From: Luteimonas sp. S4-F44
Lineage (GTDB): Bacteria; Pseudomonadota; Gammaproteobacteria; Xanthomonadales; Xanthomonadaceae
Length of the DNA stretch: 64,000 bases
Direction of reading: 5' to 3'
NCBI RefSeq assembly: GCF_022637415.1
Contig: NZ_CP093340.1
Location: 2,046,001 to 2,110,000 of the forward strand
A model generated the notes under the pieces. It saw nothing but the letters and a program-made list of their open reading frames with translations. It did not search any database and was not told where the DNA came from. Made by a program: the position numbers and the translations under genes. Each line of letters starts with the position of its first letter. The stretch's first letter is position 1. Shown piece by piece: positions 52,621-60,965 of this stretch.

Positions 52621-53937
52621 ATGTCCGATCCCAAGCTGCCCCCGCCGTTACCGGCCCGGCCGGTCGACGGCCCGGGCTCGCCGCGCGATGTCCCGCCGCT
52701 GCCCGGGACGCATCCCATCGACCCGGCCACGCTGCCGGGCGCGATCCGCGACGAACTCGAGGCGCCCGACCCAGTCGCCATCGACACCGCGTCGGCCGAA
52801 CTGCGCGACGGTATCAACCGTTGCCCCAAGTGCGGCTCGACCGATATCCGCCACAAGCCCGGCACCGACCTGCTCGTCTGCCAGTACTGCCGCAACGAAT
52901 GGCATGGCGAGCGCGTGGAGGAAGTCTTCGGTTTCGGCGAAGGCATCGACACCCTGACCGGCACCGTCGTCGCCTCCGGCGCCCGCGACATCGCCGCCGA
53001 CGCCGCGGCGCTGATGAGCTTCAAGTGTAGCGGCTGCGGCGCCGAGGTCACCATCAACACCGAAAACGCGATGACCGCGCGGTGCCACTGGTGTCGCCAC
53101 GTGTTCGGCATCAACGAGCAGGTGCCCAACGGCGCCGTGCCCGACGCCGTGCTGCCATTCCACATCAAGAAGGACGATGCGGTCGCACGCATCCGCCAGT
53201 TCGTCGACAAGCGCCGGCTGTTCGCGCTCAAAGCATTCAAGGACCAGTTCAAGCCCGAGAATGTCATCGGCGTCTACCTGCCCTACATGATCGTCGATGC
53301 CCGGGCCAGCGCCGCGGTGGCCGGCGAAGGCGAGATCGAAACGCGCCGCTACACTCGCGGCACCGACAACAACAAGAAGACCTACTACGACGCCGACGTC
53401 TATCACGTCGAACGGCAGGTGGACTTCACCGTCGACGACCTGCCGCTGGAGTCCTCGGCCGAGCGCGGCAACCTGGATATCCAGGCCAACACCAACAACA
53501 TCATCAACACGATCCTGCCGTTCGACACCAAGAATGCCGTGCGCTGGAACGCCTCGTACCTGAGCGGCTTCAGCTCCGAAAAGCGCAACCGCAACATCGA
53601 GCACCTGCGCCCGCGTCTGGAAGACCAGCTGCTGTCGATCGCCCGCGCCCAGGTCGAAGGCTCGGCGCGTCGCTACGACCGCGGTGTGCGCTGGGAACAC
53701 GAGCGCCTGGACGTCCACGGCACGCGCTGGGTCTCGATGTACCTGCCGGTCTGGCTGTACTCCTATCACCAGCCCGGCAAGAACGGCGGCCTTCTGCACT
53801 ACATCGCCGTCAACGGCCGTACCGGCGAGACCATGGGCAGCGTGCCCGTGCAGCAGTGGAAGCTGCTGCTGGCCGCGCTCACCGTCGGCACGATCCTCGA
53901 AGGCCTCGCCATCGCAGCCCTGGTGACCATGGCATGA
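52621..53937 (+). CDS. Zinc-ribbon membrane protein (TFIIB-type ribbon; YdjG-like)
   Basis: The 438-residue protein has a Pro-rich start and two zinc ribbons: CPKCGSTD with CQYCRNEW (about 68-91), and CSGCGAEV with CHWCRHVFG (about 138-165). A beta-rich region follows (about 185-400), including FHIKKDDAVARIRQF and YLPYMIVDARASAAVAGEG, and a membrane helix at the C terminus (KLLLAALTVGTILEGLAIAALV). It lies 19 bp after the SPFH gene and its stop overlaps the next gene (ATGA). Its family relative YdjG recruits membrane-stress proteins in Bacillus. Confidence 0.83.
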   Translation: MSDPKLPPPLPARPVDGPGSPRDVPPLPGTHPIDPATLPGAIRDELEAPDPVAIDTASAELRDGINRCPKCGSTDIRHKPGTDLLVCQYCRNEWHGERVEEVFGFGEGIDTLTGTVVASGARDIAADAAALMSFKCSGCGAEVTINTENAMTARCHWCRHVFGINEQVPNGAVPDAVLPFHIKKDDAVARIRQFVDKRRLFALKAFKDQFKPENVIGVYLPYMIVDARASAAVAGEGEIETRRYTRGTDNNKKTYYDADVYHVERQVDFTVDDLPLESSAERGNLDIQANTNNIINTILPFDTKNAVRWNASYLSGFSSEKRNRNIEHLRPRLEDQLLSIARAQVEGSARRYDRGVRWEHERLDVHGTRWVSMYLPVWLYSYHQPGKNGGLLHYIAVNGRTGETMGSVPVQQWKLLLAALTVGTILEGLAIAALVTMA

Positions 53938-54230
53938 GCGACGAGAACGGACTCTGGCTATTGCTCGCCGGCCCCGCCGGCGCCACCGCGCTGTACTGGG
54001 CGCTGTACCGCTACTACCGCAACACCGACAAGTCGCACGCCTTCGAGCGCGAGACCACCATCGAGGCAACGCCCGTCACCGGCACCGACACCAAGGTCGG
54101 CACGGTGAAAGGCACCCAGGCCACCCGCATCCGCGGCGACAACCTGCGCGACTACCGGGCGCGGGTGCGGCGGGTGGAGAGTGCGGACACAGGCACCGCG
54201 CAAGACGATCGACGCGACGCCCACGACTGA
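53934..54230 (+). CDS. Small membrane protein, third gene of the SPFH operon
   Basis: A 98-residue protein starts with a single membrane helix (LWLLLAGPAGATALYWALYRYY), then a polar tail with TTIEATPVTGTDTKVGTVKG and KR-rich DNLRDYRARVRRVES. It overlaps the zinc-ribbon gene by 4 bp. No named family is recognised. Overlap and orientation tie it to the SPFH and zinc-ribbon proteins as a third partner. Confidence 0.78.
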   Translation: MSDENGLWLLLAGPAGATALYWALYRYYRNTDKSHAFERETTIEATPVTGTDTKVGTVKGTQATRIRGDNLRDYRARVRRVESADTGTAQDDRRDAHD

Positions 54231-54263
54231 TCCGCGACGGATGGCACAATCGGGGCATCCGCA

Positions 54264-54281
54264 GATCCGACCGGTCGGATC
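54264..54281. repeat. Perfect 18-bp palindrome
   Basis: GATCCGACCGGTCGGATC is a perfect palindrome in the 135-bp gap between the small membrane gene (plus) and the glycine-zipper lipoprotein gene (minus), which converge. A shorter related half (CGACCGGCCGGATC) follows it. It could be a repeated element or a transcript end; no T tract is present. Confidence 0.5.
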
Positions 54282-54365
54282 ACGACCGGCCGGATCGCCG
54301 TCCCCTATCGCCGACCTGGCTGCGCCGACGCGCCCCCACCACGCGACGACGACACAGCGCTGCAG

Positions 54366-54827
54366 TCAGGGCTGCGATCGATCGCGCGGGTCGGCAATGA
54401 TCCTGGCCGGACTTCCGTACAGCACCAGGACCTTGCTTCCCGGGGGCAACGCCGGATCGGCTCCCTGAACCACCGTCATGAGATTCCCGTTGCTGGTCTC
54501 GACGACGTACTCAATGCCGTGCTGCGTGGATGCACTGCGTTCGACAGCGGCACCTGCGATGGCGCCCACCACCAGCCCCCCGATCGCGCCGACAGCCCCG
54601 GCGGCATCGCTGCCCCCGATCTGAGACCCAGCAACGGCACCGGCCGCGCCACCGGCAGCCGCACCGCCCCCGCGCGAACCGTCGATGATGACCGTCCTTG
54701 CGCTGATGATGGTGCCTTCGGTCGTCCGGTTCACTTGGCCGACGCTACCGATCGAATAACTGTCAGGTCTGACGTTCGGCACGCAACCTGCCGTCATCAG
54801 CGCCATCGCGATCCAGGCCGCCTTCAT
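54366..54827 (-). CDS. Glycine-zipper lipoprotein (SlyB/Pcp-like)
   Basis: The 153-residue precursor has a lipobox MTAGC (Cys about 15), then SYSIGSVGQVNRTTEGTIISA, the SlyB/Pcp-type block, and a double glycine zipper (GAAGAVAGSQIGGSDAAGAVG and IGGLVVGAIAGAAVE). The C terminus reads YVVETSNGNLMTVVQGADP and KVLVLYGSPARI. These lipoproteins sit in the outer membrane and respond to envelope or Mg stress. The ATG overlaps the stop of the upstream lipoprotein gene. Confidence 0.88.
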   Translation of the reverse strand: MKAAWIAMALMTAGCVPNVRPDSYSIGSVGQVNRTTEGTIISARTVIIDGSRGGGAAAGGAAGAVAGSQIGGSDAAGAVGAIGGLVVGAIAGAAVERSASTQHGIEYVVETSNGNLMTVVQGADPALPPGSKVLVLYGSPARIIADPRDRSQP

Positions 54828-55411
54828 GGCGACGATTCGGTCCGGGACGCTTCGGTCCGGCCTGACGGGAACATCGGCCGCGAGGCATCCACCGTTTCCA
54901 GCGCCTGCAGGAACTGCGTGATGTTGTTCTGGACGGACCGATTGATCGACTCGCGCGCCCGGATGACGCCCGCGAAGGCATACCCGGCAGGCACCACACC
55001 ATCTGCGCTGATGTCCTGGGTATAGATGATCGCGCCGGTAGCGCGATCGATGAGCTCGTAGCGCGCGGTGGTCGAGGTCGTCATCGAGGCACCGAACGCC
55101 GGGATGTCCAGTTCGAGCACCTTGACCGACAGGCTGACCTTGCGAAGCGAGTTGTCATCGAACACGGCCATTCGATTCAGGGCTTCGGTGAGCGCGTTTT
55201 CCCACATCTGCGGAATCTCATGCTGCGCTCCCGCCGGGATCTTGCCCTTCGCCTCATCCGGACGCGCGAGCGTCACCGTGAGCGACCGCATGTCGGCATC
55301 GACCTTGTTCTGGCTGACCCCGACATTCGGAACCGAGAAATTGAGCGGCGGATTCGATGCACACCCGACGAGACCAAGCGCGATGAACATCGCGCCGACG
55401 AACTTCTTCAT
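54824..55411 (-). CDS. Lipoprotein of unknown function
   Basis: The 195-residue precursor has a lipobox LVGCAS (Cys about 16). The mature part has NFSVPNVGVSQNKVDADMRSL, a central helix MWENALTEALNRMAVF, the strand SLSVKVLELDIPAFGASMTT and YELIDRATGAIIYTQDISADG. The pattern fits the group of small lipoproteins that form oligomers at the outer membrane, but no named family is sure. It is coupled by an ATGA overlap to the SlyB-like gene downstream. Confidence 0.72.
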   Translation of the reverse strand: MKKFVGAMFIALGLVGCASNPPLNFSVPNVGVSQNKVDADMRSLTVTLARPDEAKGKIPAGAQHEIPQMWENALTEALNRMAVFDDNSLRKVSLSVKVLELDIPAFGASMTTSTTARYELIDRATGAIIYTQDISADGVVPAGYAFAGVIRARESINRSVQNNITQFLQALETVDASRPMFPSGRTEASRTESSP

Positions 55412-55451
55412 TGCTTCCCCCTGATTGCCGTGACCGGCGTGATTGATAGAC

Positions 55452-56170
55452 CTAACGAACGGCGAGCGACAACAACGTCTCGCCGCCCACATCGAGCGTG
55501 TACTCGAAGTTCTGATGCATCCCGCCATAGCCGGTGTCGCCAGGCGCCTAGTTGGCACCGATGCTGAGCGTGTGCCGGCCACGTGGCAGCGGCGCGATCA
55601 TCAGCCAATAGCCATCGGCGGCCGACAGCGCGGATGGCGCGTCGGGATCGAGCTGGAAGCAACCGTCGCTGGGCACACGCAATGCCCGGACATCGCCAAC
55701 GGGCCGACCATCGAGCATCGCCACCGCGCTGCCAGTTGATCGTTGTTCACCGCCACCCAGCCTTGCGCCGGCGCACAGACCTCTTCTTCCACGGCACCGC
55801 TGCCCTGGAAGTACGTATTGATGACGGGGACCAGCAGATACTTGCCTTCAGGCACCACGCAGCGCCGCTTCGGCGTGAAACTGCCACCGGTGCCGGCGAG
55901 GAACCAGACCGGGCTGTCGGGATCCTGGCCCATGGCGCACCAGCGCCCGTCCGGATCGAGATACGGCGCGATCCACTTGCCCATGGCCCAGCGCCACCAC
56001 CGGACGGTCCACTCTCCCTGACTCGTCCCGGCCACCATGCCCTCTACCAGCCGCGCATCGCGCAACGGCATCGGCTCGCCGGCAGCAGGCTCCACAGGAG
56101 CCGCCGCCACACTGCCCAGGCTAAAGATCGACGCGCACAGCGCCGCGAACAGCACCCCTAAACTCCGCAT
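55452..56170 (-). pseudogene. Frameshifted and stop-interrupted exported-protein gene
   Basis: From 56170 the minus frame reads a signal peptide (VLFAALCASIFSLGSVAAAP) and an exported domain with WTVRWWRWAMGKWIAPY, VWFLAGTGGSF and RCVVPEGKYLLVPVIN. Near 55735 the frame shifts: the next frame continues the same protein as AVAMLDGRPVGDVRALRVPS, FQLDPDAPSALSAADGYW and PLPRGRHTLSIGAN. There an in-frame TAG (55548-55550) interrupts it before QNFEYTLDVGG and the final stop. The gene is broken twice, unless the sequence has errors. Confidence 0.8.
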
Positions 56171-56312
56171 TCCCTTGCCCCCACCGGCATTTGCCGGACG
56201 GCGAAGTCTATCGCGTGGGCGCAGAATTGACGAGAGTGCTCGCAGACGTCGACACAGCGCGCAGCGTACATGCGTGCCCCAGTCGAACTGCCGGCATCGC
56301 GGCAACGGCGCG

Positions 56313-57329
56313 CTAAGGGCGCAAGCCGAGCGCGTCCAACCAGCGCAGGGCATCGTGCGTCCAACGGTCGCTGCCGGTGCCTTGTCGGCGCACACCGAAC
56401 GCGTGCCCGCCCGTTTCGTACCGGATCAGCGTCACGTTCGCCCCCGCGTCACGCAGCGCCGTTTCGTAGACCTCGGAATATTCGACCGGATCGATTGGAT
56501 CATCCTTCGCATGGATGAGCAGCGTCGGTGGCACCGCCGCGGACACCACGATGTCGGTATTGAGCGCACGGGCTGCCAGCGAGTCCGAGGGGCGCAGATT
56601 CTTGTGCGCCATGGTCATGTGCCCGGGATAGACCGGAATCGCGAAATCGGGCCGGAGGCGCATCCGATCCGCGCCGTCGACAGGTTCGTACGCGCGGGCC
56701 CCATAGGCGGTACTCGACAGGACCGCCAGATGACCGCCCGCGGAAAATCCCATGACGCCGATGCGATTCGGGTCGATACTCCAGGCCTCGGCGTTGTAGC
56801 GCACCAGCGACATCGCCCGTTGCGCGTCCTGCAGCGCCATCGGAATGGCGGGCGACTCATGCCGCTTCGTTTCGGGGTTCCAGTTGCAGCCCGTATTGGG
56901 CACGCGGTACTTCACCAGCACACAGGTGATGCCGGCATCGGTGAGCCACTTGCAGACATCCGAGCCGTACAACCCCAGCGCGCTTTTCGGCCCGATGCCC
57001 AGCCCCTTATAGCCGCCGCCCGGAAAGACCAGCACCGCAGCGCGCGACGAAGGAAGCGCAGGCCGGTAAACCAGCATGCTGGGATGAGTCAGCGCCCATG
57101 CCTCGTGCGCCAGCGCTTGGATGCCCGCCTGTAGCACGGGGGAGTCCTCCGGCCACAGGGAGATCTCGCGCCAATAAGCCATCGAGGGCTGGGCTGTCGG
57201 TGCATCGTCCGATGACGGTGTCTCGGGGGTGGGCTGCTTCGGTGTCGATTGGGCGATCACGGCCACCGGCAACACGCCCGAGGTGATCAGCATGGAGAGT
57301 CCAAGCAGGCCACTCATCATTCGACGCAT
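56313..57329 (-). CDS. Secreted alpha/beta-hydrolase (acetyl-esterase-like)
   Basis: The 338-residue precursor has a signal peptide (GLLGLSMLITSGVLPVAVIAQ). The hydrolase has the oxyanion block VLVFPGGGYKGLG, TCVLVKYRVPNTG, the nucleophile in GVMGFSAGGHLA, Asp in LIHAKDDPIDPVEYSE and a His in YETGGHAFG. It fits the BD-FAE/acetyl-xylan-esterase group that removes acyl groups from polysaccharides. No glycosidase is adjacent; a role with extracellular glycans is inferred. Confidence 0.9.
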   Translation of the reverse strand: MRRMMSGLLGLSMLITSGVLPVAVIAQSTPKQPTPETPSSDDAPTAQPSMAYWREISLWPEDSPVLQAGIQALAHEAWALTHPSMLVYRPALPSSRAAVLVFPGGGYKGLGIGPKSALGLYGSDVCKWLTDAGITCVLVKYRVPNTGCNWNPETKRHESPAIPMALQDAQRAMSLVRYNAEAWSIDPNRIGVMGFSAGGHLAVLSSTAYGARAYEPVDGADRMRLRPDFAIPVYPGHMTMAHKNLRPSDSLAARALNTDIVVSAAVPPTLLIHAKDDPIDPVEYSEVYETALRDAGANVTLIRYETGGHAFGVRRQGTGSDRWTHDALRWLDALGLRP

Positions 57330-57605
57330 CGTTCCACCCTAACGCTCCCGCGAGCGCAGATCTTGAGCGGTCACACTAGCGCGGCTCGGTGCCACCCTCA
57401 ATCAGAGCCCGGCATAAGGCAATTCACGGGCACTGACACATGCAAGACAAGGCCATCAGGTGTTCTTTCGCGAAGGAAACTTAGGCCGGTTATGACGTTC
57501 CCGTCCCTTGACCTGTGCGTTTACGCTCTGCAAGCGATTCGGCTCGGTGGTGTTTGGCTATCAGGTTTGGCTACCTGGATCACCGCGGCGCCTCCCACCC
57601 ATCGG

Positions 57606-58064
57606 TCATTCATCCGAACTGCGCCATTCAGCGCTCATGACAGCCGCCCCCGCCTCCTGCATGAATATCCCCAGCGTCACCGGCCCGACGCCCTTGAACG
57701 CGAGCAGGCGATGCTCGAAGTCTTCGCGGCTGCCGGCGGCCTCGGCAATGCCGAGGATGCGGCCATCGTAGTCGTCGATCAGCGTGCGGCACAGCAGCGA
57801 GAGACGGGTCGCGGTGGACTCGTCGTAGCGTCGGTAGCCGCCTTCGCCGAGCATCCGTACCAGTTGCGCATGGCTGCAGGCGCCGAGCTTGCGGGGCGTG
57901 TCCCGGCCGTGCACCTCGACGATCACCCGCCACGTCTCGGCTGCAATGCTCTGCGAGATGCGGTTGCCGAACAGGAAGCTGGCCAGGAACCACTTGAACA
58001 GGGCCGACTCGTCATGGGGTTTGATCTCGAAGCCGAGATCACGCGGCAGCAACTGGCGACGCAT
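57606..58064 (-). CDS. HhH-GPD-type base-excision-repair-like protein
   Basis: The 152-residue protein carries [21 protein letters not shown], a helix bundle, and the helix-hairpin-helix [17 protein letters not shown]. It lacks the iron-sulfur Cys of endonuclease III and is only about two-thirds as long as that family. It matches short HhH-GPD proteins often annotated as DNA methylase or endonuclease III-like. DNA binding is likely; catalysis is uncertain. Confidence 0.72.
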   Translation of the reverse strand: MRRQLLPRDLGFEIKPHDESALFKWFLASFLFGNRISQSIAAETWRVIVEVHGRDTPRKLGACSHAQLVRMLGEGGYRRYDESTATRLSLLCRTLIDDYDGRILGIAEAAGSREDFEHRLLAFKGVGPVTLGIFMQEAGAAVMSAEWRSSDE

Positions 58065-58197
58065 GCGTCCTCTTCTCCAGATGCGCGCTGGACGGGCCCA
58101 GGCGCTTGGTCACAGTTCGCCACGGCCGCTGCGAACCCGGCGCGGTGAGCGGTGCTTGGCGCTATGCTGCCCGACTCGCCTCGCACTGCCAGACATC

Positions 58198-58647
58198 ATG
58201 TCCAACCGCGCACTTCGCCATGCCGCCCTGCTCTCCGTGTTGCTGCTTGCGGCGTGCGGCAGCCCGGCGCCCTACACCGGTGGCGATGTGACCGAGTTGC
58301 AGCGCATCGACATGACCGAGGGCGACGGCGCACCCGCGACAGCCGGCGACGACGTGGCCGTGCATTACACCGGCTGGCTCTACAACGAGAACGCGCCCGA
58401 TAAGCGCGGGGCCAAGTTCGACAGTTCGCACGATCGCGGCCAGCCCTTCGTGTTCGAACTGGGCGCCGGCCGCGTGATCCGGGGCTGGGACGAAGGCGTC
58501 GCCGGCATGCGACCCGGCGGCACGCGGGAACTGCACATCCCAGCCTGGCTCGGCTACGGCGATAACGGCGCCGGCAAGGTGATCCCGCCGGGCGCATCGC
58601 TGGTGTTCGAGGTGGAGCTGTTGGAAATCCGACCACAGGGGAAGTAA
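58198..58647 (+). CDS. FKBP-type peptidyl-prolyl isomerase lipoprotein
   Basis: The 149-residue precursor has a lipobox LLAAC (Cys 20) and a complete FKBP domain (about 45-146): [81 protein letters not shown]. Active-site aromatic and Asp residues are present. It should catalyse prolyl isomerisation on the periplasmic side of the envelope. It lies divergent from the HhH protein gene. Confidence 0.94.
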   Translation: MSNRALRHAALLSVLLLAACGSPAPYTGGDVTELQRIDMTEGDGAPATAGDDVAVHYTGWLYNENAPDKRGAKFDSSHDRGQPFVFELGAGRVIRGWDEGVAGMRPGGTRELHIPAWLGYGDNGAGKVIPPGASLVFEVELLEIRPQGK

Positions 58648-58914
58648 GGCGGAACCTGATAGAGCCGGTGGCAGTTCAGAAGCTTTCAGTGCTTGCATCA
58701 CGAGCCGCCTCCGGCCAGGACGCGCAGCGGGCGATCAATCGGCGGACACCCACGCCCTTGCGTCATCGCATCATTCCGGCCGCCCGTTCGCGCCCAGCAT
58801 TGCGATAGCGCCGGCCAAACACGGTTCGAAGGCAACGCGCAGGCAGCAAGACATTAATGCCGTCTTCGCCGCCTCAAAGGCGGCCAATGTCGCGGCCAGC
58901 CAGTACAGCGCTGG

Positions 58915-59286
58915 TCAGGACCGCGTCTTCTCGAGCCTCGCCTTCAAATCCGCAAACGGGTTGGAGGTTGCCGCGGCGGGCACGTCCTCTGCATTGCGCG
59001 CGCTCACGCCCGTGTGGTCGAGTTGGCGGGCATGCTCGTTGTCGTGGCAGTAGATGCAGAGCAACTCCCAGTTGCTGCCATCGGGCGGATTGTCGTCGTG
59101 GTTGTGATTGCGGTGATGCACGGTCAGCTCGCGCAGGTTGGCGCGGGTGAACTCACGCGCACAGCGGCCGCAGATCCACGGGTACAGCTTCAACGCGCGC
59201 TCGCGGTACCCGTTGTTGCGCTGTTCGGCGCTGCGGCGGGCCTCGGCGACAATGCGGTCGAGCTTGGACGGGTCGGGTGTCGGCAT
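58915..59286 (-). CDS. yajD: HNH nuclease family protein YajD
   Basis: The 123-residue protein matches YajD: RIVAEARRSAEQRNNGYRERALKLYPWICGRCAREF, the HNH pair LTVHHRNHNHDDNPPDGSNWELLCIYCHDNEH, with Cys pairs CGRC and CIYC for zinc. It is a putative HNH endonuclease. Only 61 bp separate its ATG from the stop of the L,D-transpeptidase gene on the same strand. Confidence 0.93.
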   Translation of the reverse strand: MPTPDPSKLDRIVAEARRSAEQRNNGYRERALKLYPWICGRCAREFTRANLRELTVHHRNHNHDDNPPDGSNWELLCIYCHDNEHARQLDHTGVSARNAEDVPAAATSNPFADLKARLEKTRS

Positions 59287-59347
59287 GGGCAGAGTCTAGC
59301 GCCCCGTGACAGCAGCAGGTCCACGTGCCTGGGCACCACGACTTGTA

Positions 59348-60049
59348 TCAGTCGGCGCCCTTCGCCGCGCGGCTTTCCGCAAACTCCGGAAAGGTTTCCG
59401 CGATCGAATCCTTGTCAGGCAGGATGTAAAACACGCCGCCCTTCTCGAACGTCGAGCGCACGACCTGCTCATAGAAGTCTGAAGAGACGTTGATGCACCC
59501 GTGGGTGACGCGGTTGTCGTCCGGCGAAGGTGAGGCCAGGCGTTCGGCACGTCGCTCGGCGGGCGTGCCACTCGCAGTCGGGTGCAGCGAGACCGCCGAA
59601 TCGTAATCCACCCAGAGCACCCGCCCGGCGTCGATCGATGGACCATAACCGCCCACGAAGCGACCGGCAGGCGTGGTGCGATCGCGGCCCGGAATCTCAC
59701 GCAGCGCAAGACCGGCGATGCCGGGCGCCGCATGGTCGCCGATCGCAGACCCGAACAGCCCGGGGGCTGCGCCACGCAGTCGGCCATCGCCGCCGAACAC
59801 CAGGACCTGCGCGGCCGCCTTGTCGATCACCGCGAACGGATAGCCGTGGTTGTCATTGGCCGCGATGACCCAGCCCGCCAGCTCGATCACCATGTCCGAG
59901 ACCTCTTGCCCAGGCGGAAGCTGGTCGACCGAAGCGGCAGGTGTCGTCACGGCATCTTCTGCGATGGCGACGCCCACACTCGCGGATGCCAACGCAAGCA
60001 GCAGCACACTGTGGAAGACCCGCCTTGCAGCGTGTGTGGACTGGGCCAT
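59348..60049 (-). CDS. L,D-transpeptidase-like (YkuD) protein, exported
   Basis: The 233-residue precursor has a signal peptide ending near VAIAE. The catalytic motif THGCINV puts Cys185 after His183; AVSLHPT and RTTPAGRFVGGYG come earlier. The domain is shorter and more diverged than ErfK-type enzymes and shows PFAVIDKAAAQVLVF at its start. It may form L,D-crosslinks in murein, attach a lipoprotein or act as an amidase-like paralogue. GGAG is 7 bases before the ATG. An Lpp-like gene lies 76 bp upstream. Confidence 0.82.
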   Translation of the reverse strand: MAQSTHAARRVFHSVLLLALASASVGVAIAEDAVTTPAASVDQLPPGQEVSDMVIELAGWVIAANDNHGYPFAVIDKAAAQVLVFGGDGRLRGAAPGLFGSAIGDHAAPGIAGLALREIPGRDRTTPAGRFVGGYGPSIDAGRVLWVDYDSAVSLHPTASGTPAERRAERLASPSPDDNRVTHGCINVSSDFYEQVVRSTFEKGGVFYILPDKDSIAETFPEFAESRAAKGAD

Positions 60050-60079
60050 GGGGCAACTCCTCGACAAGGACGGTGAAAC

Positions 60080-60116
60080 ACCGGGACCCGCGGCTCGCAG
60101 GCCCGCAGGTCCCGGT
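60080..60116 (-). terminator. Strong hairpin between the Lpp-like and L,D-transpeptidase genes
   Basis: On the minus strand ACCGGGACCTGCGG and CCGCGGGTCCCGGT form a 14-bp stem with one G-U pair and a 9-base loop, followed by GTTTC. It begins 9 bp after the Lpp-like stop. With only three T residues it is a partial terminator or mRNA-stabilising stem. Confidence 0.6.
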
Positions 60117-60125
60117 TCGATCAAA

Positions 60126-60395
60126 TCAACCGCGCGGCGTGCGGCGCGGCGCCGTTTCGAGCTGCTGGACGCGACGCTCCATCTGATCCAGGCGCTGGTT
60201 GGCCTGCGTCGCGGACTGGTTGGCGGATTCCGCACTCTGGGCCGCACCCTGCACGCGCGAGTCCAGGGAGTCCAGGCGCGAGTCGATGCGTGCGAAGTCT
60301 TCCTTGTAGGTGGCGCAGCCACCCAGTGCCACGGAGGCGACGAGCGCCACGCCGATCACTTGCGCCGTTCTACGACGCTGAGGGGTGAGCAACAT
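60126..60395 (-). CDS. Lpp-like coiled-coil lipoprotein
   Basis: The 89-residue precursor has a lipobox LGGC (Cys 27), then a heptad-type helix: FARIDSRLDSLDSRVQGAAQ, an alanine/serine zipper SAESANQSATQANQRLDQME and RRVQQLETAPRRTPRG. This resembles major outer membrane lipoproteins of the Lpp/OprI sort. It lacks the C-terminal Lys used to link Lpp to murein and ends in Arg residues instead. The start was taken as the ATG before LLTPQRRR. Confidence 0.82.
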   Translation of the reverse strand: MLLTPQRRRTAQVIGVALVASVALGGCATYKEDFARIDSRLDSLDSRVQGAAQSAESANQSATQANQRLDQMERRVQQLETAPRRTPRG

Positions 60396-60965
60396 TCCGG
60401 TTCTCCTGCTTCGGGGGAGTCCGGAATATAGCGGCGTTCGTGCCGCTGGCACCGTGAGCCTTCAGGCGAGATTGGACTACGTAAATGGCGCGTGAAAGGC
60501 CGTTGATTTCCATATCTAGGGCTGCCCCTAGATGGCAGAAAGACCTTCTTATGCTGCGCCCATCAGACGTGATCTGACGAGCGAGGTCTGCATCCGCGTG
60601 TCTTCAACGTACCGGCGCCCGTGACGCACGGCAGCGCAATGCCTTTGCCGTTGACCAAGCGGCGGGACACCAAGCGACTGACGCAAACAGAAGCGAGTGA
60701 ACTCAGACACCGATGCGGCCCGCAGCACGCAAGCGGCTGCGGACCGCGTTCGCTCAATGCAACTCGCTGCGATGGTCACGCCGCCGCTCGATGGCCCGAC
60801 TCGCATTCACGTTGTACAGCGGTGGCCCCTCCCGGACCCGAAGCCCCGGCGCGGGCACTTCGTCGAGGGGTTGCGAGCCCACCTGCGGCATGCTTCATGA
60901 AGACAGCACCGGAGAGCCAAGGGTCGGACTTTGCTCTCCGGCGCTGCCGCAATCAGGCTCAAGTG
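60396..60965. other. Intergenic region with a short palindrome
   Basis: About 570 bp upstream of the Lpp-like gene and downstream of the DUF4034-like gene. ATCTAGGG-CTGC-CCCTAGAT at 60514-60533 is a perfect 8-bp inverted repeat about 120 bp before the Lpp-like ATG. CCGGAGAGC at 60909 pairs with GCTCTCCGG at 60933, close to the end of the DUF4034-like gene, as a weak terminator. Arg-rich open frames here have no family support. Confidence 0.5.
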
